From Martinezella lusitana (GTDB lineage: Bacteria; Pseudomonadota; Alphaproteobacteria; Rhizobiales; Rhizobiaceae), in NCBI RefSeq assembly GCF_014207095.1, contig NZ_JACHBG010000007.1, positions 186,001 to 250,000 of the forward strand: a stretch of DNA of 64,000 nucleotides, read 5' to 3'. Positions 8,523 through 17,614 of this stretch are shown piece by piece; position 1 is the first letter of the stretch; every line of letters begins with the position of its first letter. A model generated the notes under the pieces. That model was not told where the DNA came from. It was given only the letters and a program-made list of their open reading frames with translations, and did not search any database. A program made the position numbers and the translations under genes.

Positions 8523-9461
8523 ATGTCCTATCTTGATAACGTCCGTGTCTTCGTTCGCGTGGTCGAACTCGGTACCCTCTCGGCGGCAGGGCGCGATCAG
8601 CGCGTCACGCCGGCGGTTGCCAGCAATCGCATAAAGGAACTCGAGCGGCATCTCGGCGTGCGTCTGTTCAACCGCACGACGCGTAAGCTCTCGCCGACCG
8701 AACATGGACGCGTTTTCTATGAGAAGGCGGTAAAGATCATCGAGGCGGTCAATGAGGCCGAAGCGGCGATTGCCGATCTGTCCCGCAATCCGAAGGGTTC
8801 GCTCAGGATCACCGCGCCGCTCGGCATCGGCCGCCGGCTTGTGGCCTCGGGCATTCCGGAGTTTCACGACAAATACCCGGATATCGAGGTGCGTGTTCGC
8901 CTCTCGGACCACAATGTCGATATTCTGGCCGAAGGTGTCGACGTCGCCTTTAAGCTCGGCGTGCTTGAGGATTCCAATCTGCGCATGCGCGGCATCCTCA
9001 ACTGCGAACGCGTGCTGTGTGCTTCGCCCAGCTATCTCGAGCGTCGCGGCGTTCCCTTGACGGCTGACGCATTGATCGCCGACAAGCATGACTGCCTTCT
9101 GTTGCGCTATCCGGGCTCGAAGGAATATTACTGGACGCTGATGACGGCGGAAGGTGTGCGCAAGTTCGAGGTTGCGGGACCCTATGACAGCGACGATGGC
9201 GATGTCCTCACTCAATGGGCGCTGGAGGACCGTGGCATCATCAACAAGCCTCTGTTTGAAGTGAAGGCCTACCTTCGGGAGGGCCGATTGGTGGAGATCC
9301 TGAAGGAAAGCCCGCCGGCGCCGGTGCAACTCGCCGCCATCTATCCGCACAAGCGTTTTCAAGATCCCAAGGTGCGCCTGATGATCGATTTCATGGCTGA
9401 GCGCTGTCAGCGGCTCATCGGCAAGTTACTTGCCGATGAGCCTGCAGCCGTAGCACCATGA
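8523..9461 (+). CDS. LysR-family transcriptional regulator (CrgA/AaeR-like subgroup)
   Basis: The N-terminal helix-turn-helix reads MSYLDNVRVFVRVVELG, then RVTPAVASNRIKELERHLG and LFNRTTRKLSPTEHG. The substrate-binding domain starts near residue 85 (GSLRITAPLGIGRRLV). The chosen ATG at 8523 gives 312 residues and is preceded by AGAAAGAG. A GTG five codons upstream is less likely because the family usually begins close to the first helix. Being divergent from puuD, with a perfect palindrome between them, it is the probable regulator of urate or guanine catabolism. The effector is unknown, since this subgroup often lacks assigned ligands. Confidence 0.85.
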   Translation: MSYLDNVRVFVRVVELGTLSAAGRDQRVTPAVASNRIKELERHLGVRLFNRTTRKLSPTEHGRVFYEKAVKIIEAVNEAEAAIADLSRNPKGSLRITAPLGIGRRLVASGIPEFHDKYPDIEVRVRLSDHNVDILAEGVDVAFKLGVLEDSNLRMRGILNCERVLCASPSYLERRGVPLTADALIADKHDCLLLRYPGSKEYYWTLMTAEGVRKFEVAGPYDSDDGDVLTQWALEDRGIINKPLFEVKAYLREGRLVEILKESPPAPVQLAAIYPHKRFQDPKVRLMIDFMAERCQRLIGKLLADEPAAVAP

Positions 9462-9567
9462 TCCGAAGGCCTTGCCTCACAATACTGTCTCCTTGACCAG
9501 ACGGATTCAGGACATCGCATGCGAGCGTGAGGAGAGTGGTGATGACGTTTCAGAATCAGGAAGTTCT

Positions 9568-9591
9568 TATATGACTACTGATGGTCATATA
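9568..9591. promoter_or_regulatory. Palindromic operator of the Phd/VapC toxin-antitoxin pair
   Basis: Perfect 8-base arms TATATGAC (9568-9575) and GTCATATA (9584-9591) are separated by 8 bases and end 10 bases before the antitoxin ATG. Position and symmetry match the autoregulatory operators that Phd-type antitoxins bind. Confidence 0.65.
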
Positions 9592-9601
9592 GAGAATTGA
9601 C

Positions 9602-9853
9602 ATGAAGGAAATCCAGCTCAAGGATGCCAAAGCGACGCTTTCCGCCGTCGTCGACCAAGCCGTGGCCGGCGAGCCGACCACTATCACTCGCCATGGCCGT
9701 AAAGAGGCCGTGCTGGTTTCCTTCGAAGAATGGGAACGAATTTCCAGAGTGCCGGACTTTGCAGATCTGCTTTTGGCTTTTCCTGGAGAAACGTCGGATA
9801 TTCCAGAACGATCGCGAAAGCCTGCCCGCGCATTGCGTGAAAACGGCCTTTGA
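9602..9853 (+). CDS. Antitoxin, Phd/YefM family
   Basis: An 83-residue protein whose N-terminus (MKEIQLKDAKATLSAVVDQA) and TITRHGRKEAVLVSFEEWE are the Phd/YefM DNA-binding and dimerisation region. The C-terminal part, rich in charged residues and proline (PGETSDIPERSRKPARALR), would wrap the toxin. It is followed directly by a PIN-domain toxin whose TTG start overlaps this stop codon. A palindrome just upstream suggests autoregulation. The Phd antitoxin paired with a VapC toxin is a common mixed pairing. Confidence 0.88.
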   Translation: MKEIQLKDAKATLSAVVDQAVAGEPTTITRHGRKEAVLVSFEEWERISRVPDFADLLLAFPGETSDIPERSRKPARALRENGL

Positions 9854-10296
9854 CCTTGTATCTTCTGGACACCAATATTGTGTCGGCCGATGCCCCGACC
9901 AAGCGGAACGTCGGTATCGATGCATTTGCAGCCTGGATGCGTGCGAATAGCGACCGGCTTTGTCTATCAGCAATCTCCATTGCCGAGATTGAGGCAGGAA
10001 TTGCGCGTGCAGTAAGGATCGGGGCAACGACCAAAGCAGCGCTGTTGCGTCGCTGGCTCGCGGCGGTCGCACATTTTTACGCGGGTCGAATTCTGCCATT
10101 CGGAATGGAGGAAACGAGACACGTTGGCCTGATGCTTGACAGAGCACGCGCTCACGATCCTGGCTTCGAGGACATTGCCATCGCCGCGACTGCGGCTGCG
10201 CATGGTCTTACTGTCCTGACGGCCAACGAGCGTCATTTCGAGCCGCTTGGCGTGCCGCTCGCAAATCCCCTAAAGCAGTTACCTATTATCCAGTGA
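9850..10296 (+). CDS. vapC: Type II toxin VapC, PIN-domain ribonuclease
   Basis: A 148-residue PIN-domain protein expected to cleave specific RNAs when free of its antitoxin. The acidic residues are in place: D7 in LYLLDTNIVS, the glutamate of ISIAEIEAGI, the aspartate of FEDIAIAATAAAHG, and the C-terminal TVLTANERHF motif. It starts at TTG 9850, overlapping the antitoxin stop in TTGA. A second TTG two codons later is a possible alternative. The coupling ensures antitoxin is made first. The pair sits between the LysR gene and xdhC and has no obvious role in purine metabolism. Confidence 0.87.
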   Translation: MTLYLLDTNIVSADAPTKRNVGIDAFAAWMRANSDRLCLSAISIAEIEAGIARAVRIGATTKAALLRRWLAAVAHFYAGRILPFGMEETRHVGLMLDRARAHDPGFEDIAIAATAAAHGLTVLTANERHFEPLGVPLANPLKQLPIIQ

Positions 10297-10399
10297 CAGG
10301 TTTTAGTGAGACCGGCTGCCTGCTGCAGCCAGCCGAGATCTTGCGACGGCTTTCGCGGGACGATGATACGGCAAGGGTATTCAGCTCATTGCCGAAAGG

Positions 10400-11248
10400 C
10401 TAGCGATTGGCGGCGCCCACAAGTTTGATCCGCTCGGCCGCCCAACTCAGCGCGGCTGTCATGATTTCGGCAGCGGCAAGGGTTGCGATAACGGTCGGGC
10501 GCTTGTCCTTTATCGCGGTTCCACCGATCGGGCAGATGAGGCGATCGAAAAGATCCGCGTGACCGATTTCCCGTGCCAGCCAGTTGCGGAAGGTGGCGCG
10601 CTTGGTTTTCGACCCTATCATGCCGACATAGGCGGCATCGGAGCGTTTCAGCGCTTCGGCTGTGATCAGAAAATCGAGTGCGTGGTCATGGGTTAGGATC
10701 ACGAAGCTGCTGCCGGCTGGCGCGTCGCGCACGACCGCCTCCGGCATGGCCGTCAGGCAAGTTTCAATGCGCGGCACGGTGCAGGCGGTCAGCTCATCCT
10801 CGCGCGTATCCACCAGCACCACGCGCAGCGGCGCCAGCGAAAGCGCCATGGCGAGCGCATCGCCGACATGGCCTGCTCCAAAGACGTAGACATGTGGGCG
10901 CGCGGCCATTTCCCGGTCGCTGCGAGCGACAAGATCGTTGGCAAGCTGCGGATTGAGCGCGGTGAAGGCAAGTCCCACCCGACCGCCGCAGCACTGGCCG
11001 ATCTCCGGGCCGAGCGGAACGCTCATCGGTTCTGCCGCAAGGCCGGAGCGCAACGCCCTACGGGCCTGGTCGATGGCCATATATTCCAGCTGCCCACCGC
11101 CAATCGTCGCGAAAATCGCATGTTCCGACACCAGCATCCAGGCATCGGTATCGCGCGGCGCCGAGCCGGCAACTCCGGTCACTTCGACAAGGATCGATGC
11201 CGGTTCGCGGCGCAGGAAATCCCGGATATCTTCGCGGGCGGCAGACAT
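10400..11248 (-). CDS. xdhC: Xanthine dehydrogenase accessory protein XdhC
   Basis: Binds molybdenum cofactor, protects it and inserts it (after sulfuration) into the XdhB subunit. The 282-residue protein has the N-terminal XdhC/CoxI region with ILVEVTGVAGSAPRDTDAWM and the QCCGGRVGLAF motif, and a C-terminal Rossmann-like region with HVYVFGAGHVGDALAMAL. It is third in the xdhA-xdhB-xdhC operon, starting 4 bases after the xdhB stop. The gene order is the usual one for proteobacterial bacterial-type XDH. Confidence 0.93.
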   Translation of the reverse strand: MSAAREDIRDFLRREPASILVEVTGVAGSAPRDTDAWMLVSEHAIFATIGGGQLEYMAIDQARRALRSGLAAEPMSVPLGPEIGQCCGGRVGLAFTALNPQLANDLVARSDREMAARPHVYVFGAGHVGDALAMALSLAPLRVVLVDTREDELTACTVPRIETCLTAMPEAVVRDAPAGSSFVILTHDHALDFLITAEALKRSDAAYVGMIGSKTKRATFRNWLAREIGHADLFDRLICPIGGTAIKDKRPTVIATLAAAEIMTAALSWAAERIKLVGAANR

Positions 11249-11252
11249 GACC

Positions 11253-13607
11253 TCACTCCTTGTTCGCCGCCTTGAGACGCTCGATCGCCATCAGCACCCG
11301 TTCCGGTGTTGCCGGCGCGTCGAGACGCGGGCAGATCTTGTGATCGGCAACGCTTGCGACCGCATCCGAAAGCGCGTGCAAGACGGCAAGGCCAAGCGGC
11401 AGCGGCGGTTCGCCGACCGCCTTCGACCGATGGATCGTTGGCTCATAGGCCTCGGACCAGTCGGTCAGCGCCACATTGAAAATCTTCGGGCGGTCGGATG
11501 CAAGAGGGATCTTGTAGGTCGACGGTGCATGCGTGCGCAGTCGGCCCTTGCCATCCCACCAGAGCTCTTCTGTCGTCAGCCAACCCATGCCCTGGATGAA
11601 GCCACCCTCGATCTGGCCGATATCGATGGCCTTGTTCAGCGAACGGCCGGTATCGTGCAGAATATCCGTGCGCTCGACGACGTACTCACCGGTCAGCGTG
11701 TCGATGGAGACTTCCGAGCAGGCCGCACCATAGGCGTAATAATAGAACGCGTGGCCGCGCCCGGCCTTGCGGTCCCAATGGATCTTCGGCGTCTTGTAGA
11801 AACCCGCAGCCGAAAGCTGGACGCGGGCCATATAGGCCTTTTTAACGAGGTCATCGAACGGGATTTCGATATCGCCGATCCGCACCCGGTTCGGCAGGAA
11901 TTTGACCTGGTCGCGCGTCACCTGATGGCTTTCAGCCGCAAAGGCGATCAATCTCTCCTTGATCTGGCGCGCGGCGTCTTGTGCCGCCATGCCGTTCAAA
12001 TCCGCACCCGAAGAAGCGGCGGTCGGCGACGTGTTCGGCACCTTGGCCGTCGTCGTCGCGGTGATTTTCACCCGATCGAGATCGATCTGGAACTCCTCCG
12101 CCACGACCTGAGCCACCTTCAGATGCAGACCTTGCCCCATCTCCGTGCCGCCATGGTTCATGTGCACGGAACCGTCGCTATAGACGTGGACCAGTGCTCC
12201 GGCCTGGTTCGACTCTGTCTTGGTGAAAGAGATGCCGAATTTCACTGGAGTGAGCGCGATGCCGCGCTTGACGATGCGGCTCTTTGCGTTGAACTCGGCA
12301 ATGGCCTTGCGGCGTCCGGCATAGTTGGCGCTTTCCTCCAGTTCCGCGACGATACGCTGGATAATGCAATCCTCGACCCTCTGGTGATAGGGGGTGAGAT
12401 TGCGCTCGCCCTCGACGCCCATCGCGTCATAGAAATTCAGTTTGCGGATCTCGAGCGGATCCTTGCCGACCGCAAAGGCGACTTCGTCGATGACGCGCTC
12501 GGCGCCCACCATCCCCTGCGGTCCGCCGAAACCACGAAAGGCGGTGTTGGAGACGGTATTGGTGTAAAGCGGTGCCGACTTTGCATGAACATGTGGGAAG
12601 AAATAGGCATTGTCGCAGTGAAACAGCGCGCGGTCACCGACCGGGCCGGAAAGGTCGGCGGAAAATCCGGCCCGAAGCGCGAAGGTATAGTCGACGGCAA
12701 GGATGCGGCCTTCGTCATCGAAGCCGACGTCGTAGTCGATAGCAAAATCATGCCGCTTGCCGGTGGCGGCCATATCTTCGTCACGGTCGAGGCGGATCTT
12801 GACGGCGCGTTTCAGCTTCTTGGCGGCGATCGCCGCGATTGCGGCGCACTGGTTTGCCTGGGTTTCCTTGCCGCCGAAGCCGCCGCCCATACGGCGCACT
12901 TCGATCGTCACGGCATTGCTCGGCACGCCGAGCGCGTGGGCGACCATGTGCTGCGTCTCGCTTGGGCCCTGCGTCGAGCAATAGACGACGACTTCATCGT
13001 CCTCACCGGGGATGGCAAGCGAGATTTGGCCCTCCAGGTAGAAATGATCCTGTCCGCCGAGCCGCATGCGACCGGTGACGCGTCGCGGTGCGCTTGCAAG
13101 AGCAGTGGCAGCATCGCCGCGTTTCAGCGTCAATGGTGTCACCACTTGCCGATGGGTCGAAACGTCGAGATCCCAGATGTCGATATCGGCCGGCAGTTCC
13201 TCATAGTCGATCTTGGCAAGCCGGGCAGCGCGCCGGGCCTGCTCGCGCGTTTCCGCAATGACGCAGAAGATCGGCTGGCCGTGAAACTCGACCTTGCCGG
13301 CGGCGAGCACGGGATCGTCATGCATGTAGGAAGGCGAGATATCATTGACGCCGGGTACGTCCTCATGGGTCAGGACCGTGACGACGCCGGGGGCCGCGCG
13401 TACTGCCGAGAGATCGACCGATTTCAAAATAGCGTGTGCGACGGTGGACAGGCCGAGACCGGCATGCAACGTCCCGGCGGGTTCTGCGATGTCATCGATA
13501 TAGACGGCCGCGCCGGAGACATGCTTATGCGCTGAATCATGCCTCGGGCTCGAATGGACACCGCCGACAATGGCTTCAGGTTTGAGATCCGTTGTATGCT
13601 TGTTCAT
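11253..13607 (-). CDS. xdhB: Xanthine dehydrogenase molybdenum-binding subunit
   Basis: Large subunit that hydroxylates hypoxanthine and xanthine to urate. The 784-residue protein starts at ATG 13605-13607 (MNKHTTDLKPEA), 4 bases after the xdhA stop. An upstream in-frame ATG overlaps xdhA and is rejected. Moco-binding segments include RRMGGGFGGKE, FRGFGGPQGM, and HGGTEMGQGLHLK. The catalytic glutamate lies in SKAVGEPPLPLGL near the C-terminus. With XdhA it forms the heteromeric enzyme that needs XdhC for maturation. Confidence 0.95.
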   Translation of the reverse strand: MNKHTTDLKPEAIVGGVHSSPRHDSAHKHVSGAAVYIDDIAEPAGTLHAGLGLSTVAHAILKSVDLSAVRAAPGVVTVLTHEDVPGVNDISPSYMHDDPVLAAGKVEFHGQPIFCVIAETREQARRAARLAKIDYEELPADIDIWDLDVSTHRQVVTPLTLKRGDAATALASAPRRVTGRMRLGGQDHFYLEGQISLAIPGEDDEVVVYCSTQGPSETQHMVAHALGVPSNAVTIEVRRMGGGFGGKETQANQCAAIAAIAAKKLKRAVKIRLDRDEDMAATGKRHDFAIDYDVGFDDEGRILAVDYTFALRAGFSADLSGPVGDRALFHCDNAYFFPHVHAKSAPLYTNTVSNTAFRGFGGPQGMVGAERVIDEVAFAVGKDPLEIRKLNFYDAMGVEGERNLTPYHQRVEDCIIQRIVAELEESANYAGRRKAIAEFNAKSRIVKRGIALTPVKFGISFTKTESNQAGALVHVYSDGSVHMNHGGTEMGQGLHLKVAQVVAEEFQIDLDRVKITATTTAKVPNTSPTAASSGADLNGMAAQDAARQIKERLIAFAAESHQVTRDQVKFLPNRVRIGDIEIPFDDLVKKAYMARVQLSAAGFYKTPKIHWDRKAGRGHAFYYYAYGAACSEVSIDTLTGEYVVERTDILHDTGRSLNKAIDIGQIEGGFIQGMGWLTTEELWWDGKGRLRTHAPSTYKIPLASDRPKIFNVALTDWSEAYEPTIHRSKAVGEPPLPLGLAVLHALSDAVASVADHKICPRLDAPATPERVLMAIERLKAANKE

Positions 13608-13611
13608 GGGT

Positions 13612-15093
13612 TCACGCGGCCTCGTATCTGGACACCTGTGCCGGTGTCGCATGGGAGGTGGTTTCCAGGTAGAAGCGCAACAGAAGGTTCTTCGCGGCGA
13701 GCGCACGATAGTCCGCAGTAGCGCGCATATCGGTCAGCGGCGAATAATCCTCGGCATATTTCTCCATGGCGACCTCTACCGTCTCCTCGCTCCAGCTCTG
13801 GCCGAGCAGCGCTTTTTCGACGGCGAAGGCCCGTTTCGGCGTTGCGGCCATACCGCCATAGGCGATGTGGATTTCCGTCACCGTGCCATCGTCGGCAAGG
13901 GTCATGCGAAAAGCGCCCAGTGTGGCCGTGATGTCTTCGTCCCGGCGCTTCGTCACCTTGTAGACGGCGAATTTTTCGCCTGATGCCGGGATCGGAATAT
14001 GCACGGTTTCAACAAATTCACCGGGTTGGCGATCCTGCTTACCGTAAGCGATGAAGAAGTCTTCAAGCGCGATGGTGCGCCGGATGGCACCTTTGCGCAA
14101 GGTCAACGATGCGCCGAGCGCAATAAGGGCCGGTGGCGTATCGCCGATCGGGGAGCCGTTGGCGATATTGCCGCCGATCGTGCCCATGTTGCGGACCTGC
14201 TGGCCACCGATGCGCGCAATGAGCGGACCGAACTCCGGAATATGCTGCGAGACTGTTTCAATCGCTTCCGAATAGGTGACGCCAGCACCGATGGAGATGC
14301 TGCCATCTTTCACGGTAAGCGACTTCAGTTCCTGCAGTCCCGCGATGAAAACGACCGGCGTGATGTCGCGCATGTGCTTGGTGACCCACAGGCCGACATC
14401 GGTGGAGCCGGCCACCACAGTCGCAGTTGGAGTGGCCTCAAGAAAAACGGCGAAATCGTCGAGGTTTGCCGGGACGACTAGCCGACCACGGCCTTCGCCG
14501 ATTTCCACCCGCGCGCCATCCTGTAGGGCCTTGAGGCGCGCAATCATGGTTTCGCGCTCGACAAGCAGCGGATCGTTTTGTGTTCCGCCATAGCTGGAAA
14601 TGGAGCGAGCGGCGCGCAGGATCGGTTCATAGCCGGTGCAGCGACAGAGATTGCCCTGCAAAGCGGTTTCGATCTGCTGGTCCGTCGGGTTCGGCGTCTG
14701 CATCCAGAGCCCATAGAGCGACATCACGAAGCCCGGCGTGCAAAAGCCACATTGCGAACCGTGAAAATCGACCATGGCCTGCTGCACGGGATGCAGATGG
14801 TTATCGCTGGGGGCCAGATGTTCGATAGTGACGACGTGGCAGCCGTCAAGCGAGCCAAGGAAGCGAATGCAGGCATTGACCCCCTCATAGACAAGTCTGT
14901 CTGAAGGCGTCAGCCGTCCGACAAGCACGGTGCAGGCGCCGCAATCACCCTCGGCGCAGCCCTCCTTCGTACCCTTCAGCGAGCGTGACAGTCGAAGCCA
15001 GTCGAGCAAGGTCTGGTCCGGCGCGACGTCATGAAGTGCAACATTCTGGCCGTTGAGGATGAAGCGCAATTCGGAGCGGATTGTCATCGGCAT
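13612..15093 (-). CDS. xdhA: Xanthine dehydrogenase FeS/FAD subunit
   Basis: Small subunit carrying two [2Fe-2S] clusters and FAD that pass electrons from the molybdenum centre to NAD+. The 493-residue protein has a plant-type ferredoxin domain with C46, C51 and C54 in GCAEGDCGACTVL. The second cluster is formed by CGFCTPGF and CRCTGYEPI (residues about 110-160). An FAD-binding domain follows from about residue 200 with VVAGSTDVGLWV and TIGGNIANGSPIGD. It is followed 4 bases later by xdhB and preceded 6 bases upstream by uraH, so uraH-xdhA-xdhB-xdhC reads as one transcript. Confidence 0.95.
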   Translation of the reverse strand: MPMTIRSELRFILNGQNVALHDVAPDQTLLDWLRLSRSLKGTKEGCAEGDCGACTVLVGRLTPSDRLVYEGVNACIRFLGSLDGCHVVTIEHLAPSDNHLHPVQQAMVDFHGSQCGFCTPGFVMSLYGLWMQTPNPTDQQIETALQGNLCRCTGYEPILRAARSISSYGGTQNDPLLVERETMIARLKALQDGARVEIGEGRGRLVVPANLDDFAVFLEATPTATVVAGSTDVGLWVTKHMRDITPVVFIAGLQELKSLTVKDGSISIGAGVTYSEAIETVSQHIPEFGPLIARIGGQQVRNMGTIGGNIANGSPIGDTPPALIALGASLTLRKGAIRRTIALEDFFIAYGKQDRQPGEFVETVHIPIPASGEKFAVYKVTKRRDEDITATLGAFRMTLADDGTVTEIHIAYGGMAATPKRAFAVEKALLGQSWSEETVEVAMEKYAEDYSPLTDMRATADYRALAAKNLLLRFYLETTSHATPAQVSRYEAA

Positions 15094-15099
15094 GATCGT

Positions 15100-15465
15100 C
15101 TAGCTCCCGCGATAGGTGGAGTAGCTGTAGGGCGAGAGAAGCAGCGGCACATGGTAATGCGCGCCCTCATCGCCAAGGCCAAAGCGGATCGGAATGATGT
15201 CGAGGAACATCGGGCCTTCACTCGAACGGCCAAGGTAGTCGCCGGCGTGGAAGTGCAGCTCGTAGACGCCTGACTTCACTTCGTCGCCCGCCAGCAGCGG
15301 CGCGTCGCATCGGCCATCGTCATTCGTCCGCGTGGATTTCAGAAGATGCAGCGTTTCTCCGTCCAACCGGTAGAGATCGATGCGCAGATCCTGCGCCGGC
15401 TTGCCGAGCGCCGTGTCCAGAACATGGGTCGTGAGCCGACCGGCTCCTTGCGAATGAGGCTGCAT
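15100..15465 (-). CDS. uraH: 5-hydroxyisourate hydrolase
   Basis: Hydrolyses 5-hydroxyisourate, the product of PuuD, to OHCU. The 121-residue protein is of the transthyretin-related family. Its conserved N-terminal RLTTHVLDTALGKPA and C-terminal signature tetrapeptide YRGS are both present, along with FHAGDYL and HYHVPLLLSPYSYSTYRGS. The start at ATG 15463-15465 follows GGGAGAAGAAA, a good ribosome site. An ATG ten codons upstream lacks one. It is the first gene of the uraH-xdhABC run and is divergent from puuE. Confidence 0.93.
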   Translation of the reverse strand: MQPHSQGAGRLTTHVLDTALGKPAQDLRIDLYRLDGETLHLLKSTRTNDDGRCDAPLLAGDEVKSGVYELHFHAGDYLGRSSEGPMFLDIIPIRFGLGDEGAHYHVPLLLSPYSYSTYRGS

Positions 15466-15568
15466 TTTCTTCTCCCGAACGTAGCGCTCCTGCATCCACT
15501 ATCCGCCAGGCCTATTCCACTGAAAAGCAGCGGTATCGTTCGAGACTTTCAAAATTTCCAAGGGGAAT

Positions 15569-15580
15569 AATGCGCGCATT
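15569..15580. promoter_or_regulatory. Short palindrome in the divergent uraH/puuE promoter region
   Basis: AATGCGCGCATT is a perfect 12-base palindrome in the 160-base divergent gap, 46 bases before the puuE ATG. It could be a regulator half-pair, but its short length makes chance occurrence possible. Confidence 0.3.
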
Positions 15581-15625
15581 TTGCGGTTAGAAATTTGTCA
15601 TCGAAGACATTTGGAGGAGTGTTTC

Positions 15626-17083
15626 ATGCGATATTGCCGTGACATGCACGGGTATGGCCAGACGCCACCGGCTGCACAGTGGCCAGGCGACGCACGCGTC
15701 GCCGTACAATTCGTCCTGAATTACGAAGAGGGTGGCGAGAACTGCGTGCTGCATGGCGACGCGGCATCGGAAGCCTTTCTGTCGGAAATCGTTGGTGCCG
15801 CCCAATGGCCCGGCCAGCGCCACTGGAACGTGGAATCGATCTACGAATACGGCGCTCGCGCCGGCTTCTGGCGCCTCCATCGGCTGTTTACCGAAAAGCA
15901 GGTCCCAGTCACCGTGTATGGCGTTGCGACGGCTCTGCAACGATCACCGGCACAGGTCGCCGCCATGCTGGAAGCCGGTTGGGAAGTTGCTTCGCACGGC
16001 CTCAAATGGGTCGAACACAAGGATATGGGACCGGAAGAGGAGCGGGCGGCGATTGCGGAAGCCGTGCGCCTGCACACGCTTGTCACCGGAGAGCGGCCGT
16101 GTGGCTGGTATACGGGGCGCTGTTCCGTCAACACCGTCGCTCTTGTGACGGAAGCGGGCGGCTTCGACTATATTTCCGACACCTACGCCGACGATCTTCC
16201 ATATTGGTATGAGCATGGTGATCGCCACCAGCTGATCATTCCCTATACGCTCGATGCCAACGACATGCGTTTCGCAACGCCGCAGGGTTTCAACAGCGGC
16301 GACCAGTTCTTCAGCTATCTGAAGGACTCTTTCGACGCTCTCTATGCAGAGGGTGCCGCAGGCAGCCCGAAGATGATGAGTATCGGCCTGCACTGCCGGC
16401 TGATCGGGCGACCGGGTCGCGTCATGGCGCTTGCCCGCTTCATCGACTACATCCAAAGCCATGACAAAGTCTGGATCGCGCGGCGCATCGATATAGCCGA
16501 ACATTGGGCCAGGACCCACCCGCCGAAGCCGGTTGCCGAGCGGCCCTCGCAGATGCCTGAAGCCGAATTTGTCGAACGCTTCGGCAGCGTTTTCGAACAT
16601 TCGCCCTGGATCGCAAAGCGGGCCTATGCCGGCGAGCTTTCCCCGGCAAACGACACAGCCATAGGCCTCCACGCGGCACTCACTTTCCAGTTTCGTGCAG
16701 CGAGCGAAGACGAGCGGCTCGGTGTGCTCGTCGCTCACCCGGATCTCGCCGGCAAATTGGCGCAGGCCAAGCGCCTGACGGCAAGTTCGACCGAGGAACA
16801 GGCATCCGCTGGCCTCGATGCGCTGACGGATGAGGAGCGCAAGCGTTTCACCGAGCTTAACGACTGTTATGTCGGAAAATTCGGTTTCCCGTTCATCATT
16901 GCCGTCCGCGACCATACGAAAACCGGGATCCTCGCTGCGTTCGAGACCAGGATAGAGAATGACCGCGCCGCCGAATTCGCCACTGCCTGCGGTCAGGTGG
17001 AGCGAATCGCACGCCTGCGGCTTGCCGCCATGCTTCCCAATGAGGAGGGCGAGAGACCGCGCGAGCAGCGGCCTGCGGCATGA
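15626..17083 (+). CDS. puuE: Fused allantoinase (PuuE type) and OHCU decarboxylase
   Basis: A two-domain protein of 485 residues. Residues 1-300 are a polysaccharide-deacetylase-like allantoinase (YGQTPPAAQWPGDARVAVQF, NYEEGGE, GWYTGRCSVNTVALV, GLHCRLIGRPGR), which opens the allantoin ring without metal. Residues about 313-475 are the UraD fold, which decarboxylates OHCU to S-allantoin, with HPDLAGKLA, SSTEEQASAGLD and FGFPFIIAVRDHTK. The protein thus performs two consecutive steps after UraH. The start is ATG 15626 behind GGAGGAG; an ATG 15 codons earlier is rejected. It is divergent from uraH-xdhABC and followed by allA. Confidence 0.92.
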   Translation: MRYCRDMHGYGQTPPAAQWPGDARVAVQFVLNYEEGGENCVLHGDAASEAFLSEIVGAAQWPGQRHWNVESIYEYGARAGFWRLHRLFTEKQVPVTVYGVATALQRSPAQVAAMLEAGWEVASHGLKWVEHKDMGPEEERAAIAEAVRLHTLVTGERPCGWYTGRCSVNTVALVTEAGGFDYISDTYADDLPYWYEHGDRHQLIIPYTLDANDMRFATPQGFNSGDQFFSYLKDSFDALYAEGAAGSPKMMSIGLHCRLIGRPGRVMALARFIDYIQSHDKVWIARRIDIAEHWARTHPPKPVAERPSQMPEAEFVERFGSVFEHSPWIAKRAYAGELSPANDTAIGLHAALTFQFRAASEDERLGVLVAHPDLAGKLAQAKRLTASSTEEQASAGLDALTDEERKRFTELNDCYVGKFGFPFIIAVRDHTKTGILAAFETRIENDRAAEFATACGQVERIARLRLAAMLPNEEGERPREQRPAA

Positions 17084-17128
17084 ACGACGGATGCATGCAT
17101 GGGAGCAACAGAGACGAGGAGAGCGTGA

Positions 17129-17614
17129 ATGAAAGTGATCGAAATTCAGCCGTTGACCAACGCAGCCTTCTTTCCGTTTGGCGACGTCATCGAGATGGAA
17201 GGGGCATATAATTACCCCATCAATGCCGGAAAATGCGTGCGCTATCACGATCTGGCGAAGATCGAGACAACGGGCGAAAAGGCACGGGCGATGATCAGCC
17301 TCTTGCGCGGCGAACCGTATGAGCTGCCGCTAGAGCTAAAAATGGTCGAGCGGCACCCCCTCGGCAGCCAGGCCTTCATACCGCTGACGGACTACCCGTT
17401 CCTGGTCGTCGTCGCCAAGGAGACGGCGAACGGACCGGCCGAACCATTGGCCTTCCGGACGAAGCCAGGGCAGGGCGTCAATATCGGTCGCAATGTCTGG
17501 CACGGTATCCTGACGCCGCTCGATGGTCCCTCGGATTTTGCCGTGGTGGATCGAGGCGGCGAAGGTGTAAACCTCGAAGAGCATTTCTTTGACGAGCCGT
17601 TCCTGATCCGCTGA
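17129..17614 (+). CDS. allA: Ureidoglycolate lyase
   Basis: Splits ureidoglycolate into glyoxylate and urea, linking purine ring breakdown to the gcl pathway. The 161-residue cupin-like protein has the AllA-type start MKVIEIQPLTNAAFFPFGDV, the VRYHDLA segment, ERHPLGSQAFIPL and NVWHGILTPL. It starts 45 bases after puuE with GAGGAGAG upstream, so it is probably co-transcribed. Allantoicase, which would supply ureidoglycolate from allantoate, is not in this window. Confidence 0.92.
   Translation: MKVIEIQPLTNAAFFPFGDVIEMEGAYNYPINAGKCVRYHDLAKIETTGEKARAMISLLRGEPYELPLELKMVERHPLGSQAFIPLTDYPFLVVVAKETANGPAEPLAFRTKPGQGVNIGRNVWHGILTPLDGPSDFAVVDRGGEGVNLEEHFFDEPFLIR

Noticed and set aside
10938..13535. 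865-codon open frame antisense to xdhB
   Set aside because: It mirrors a certain gene, is rich in Arg/Asp/His/Gly with no domain, and arises from strong third-position GC on the other strand.
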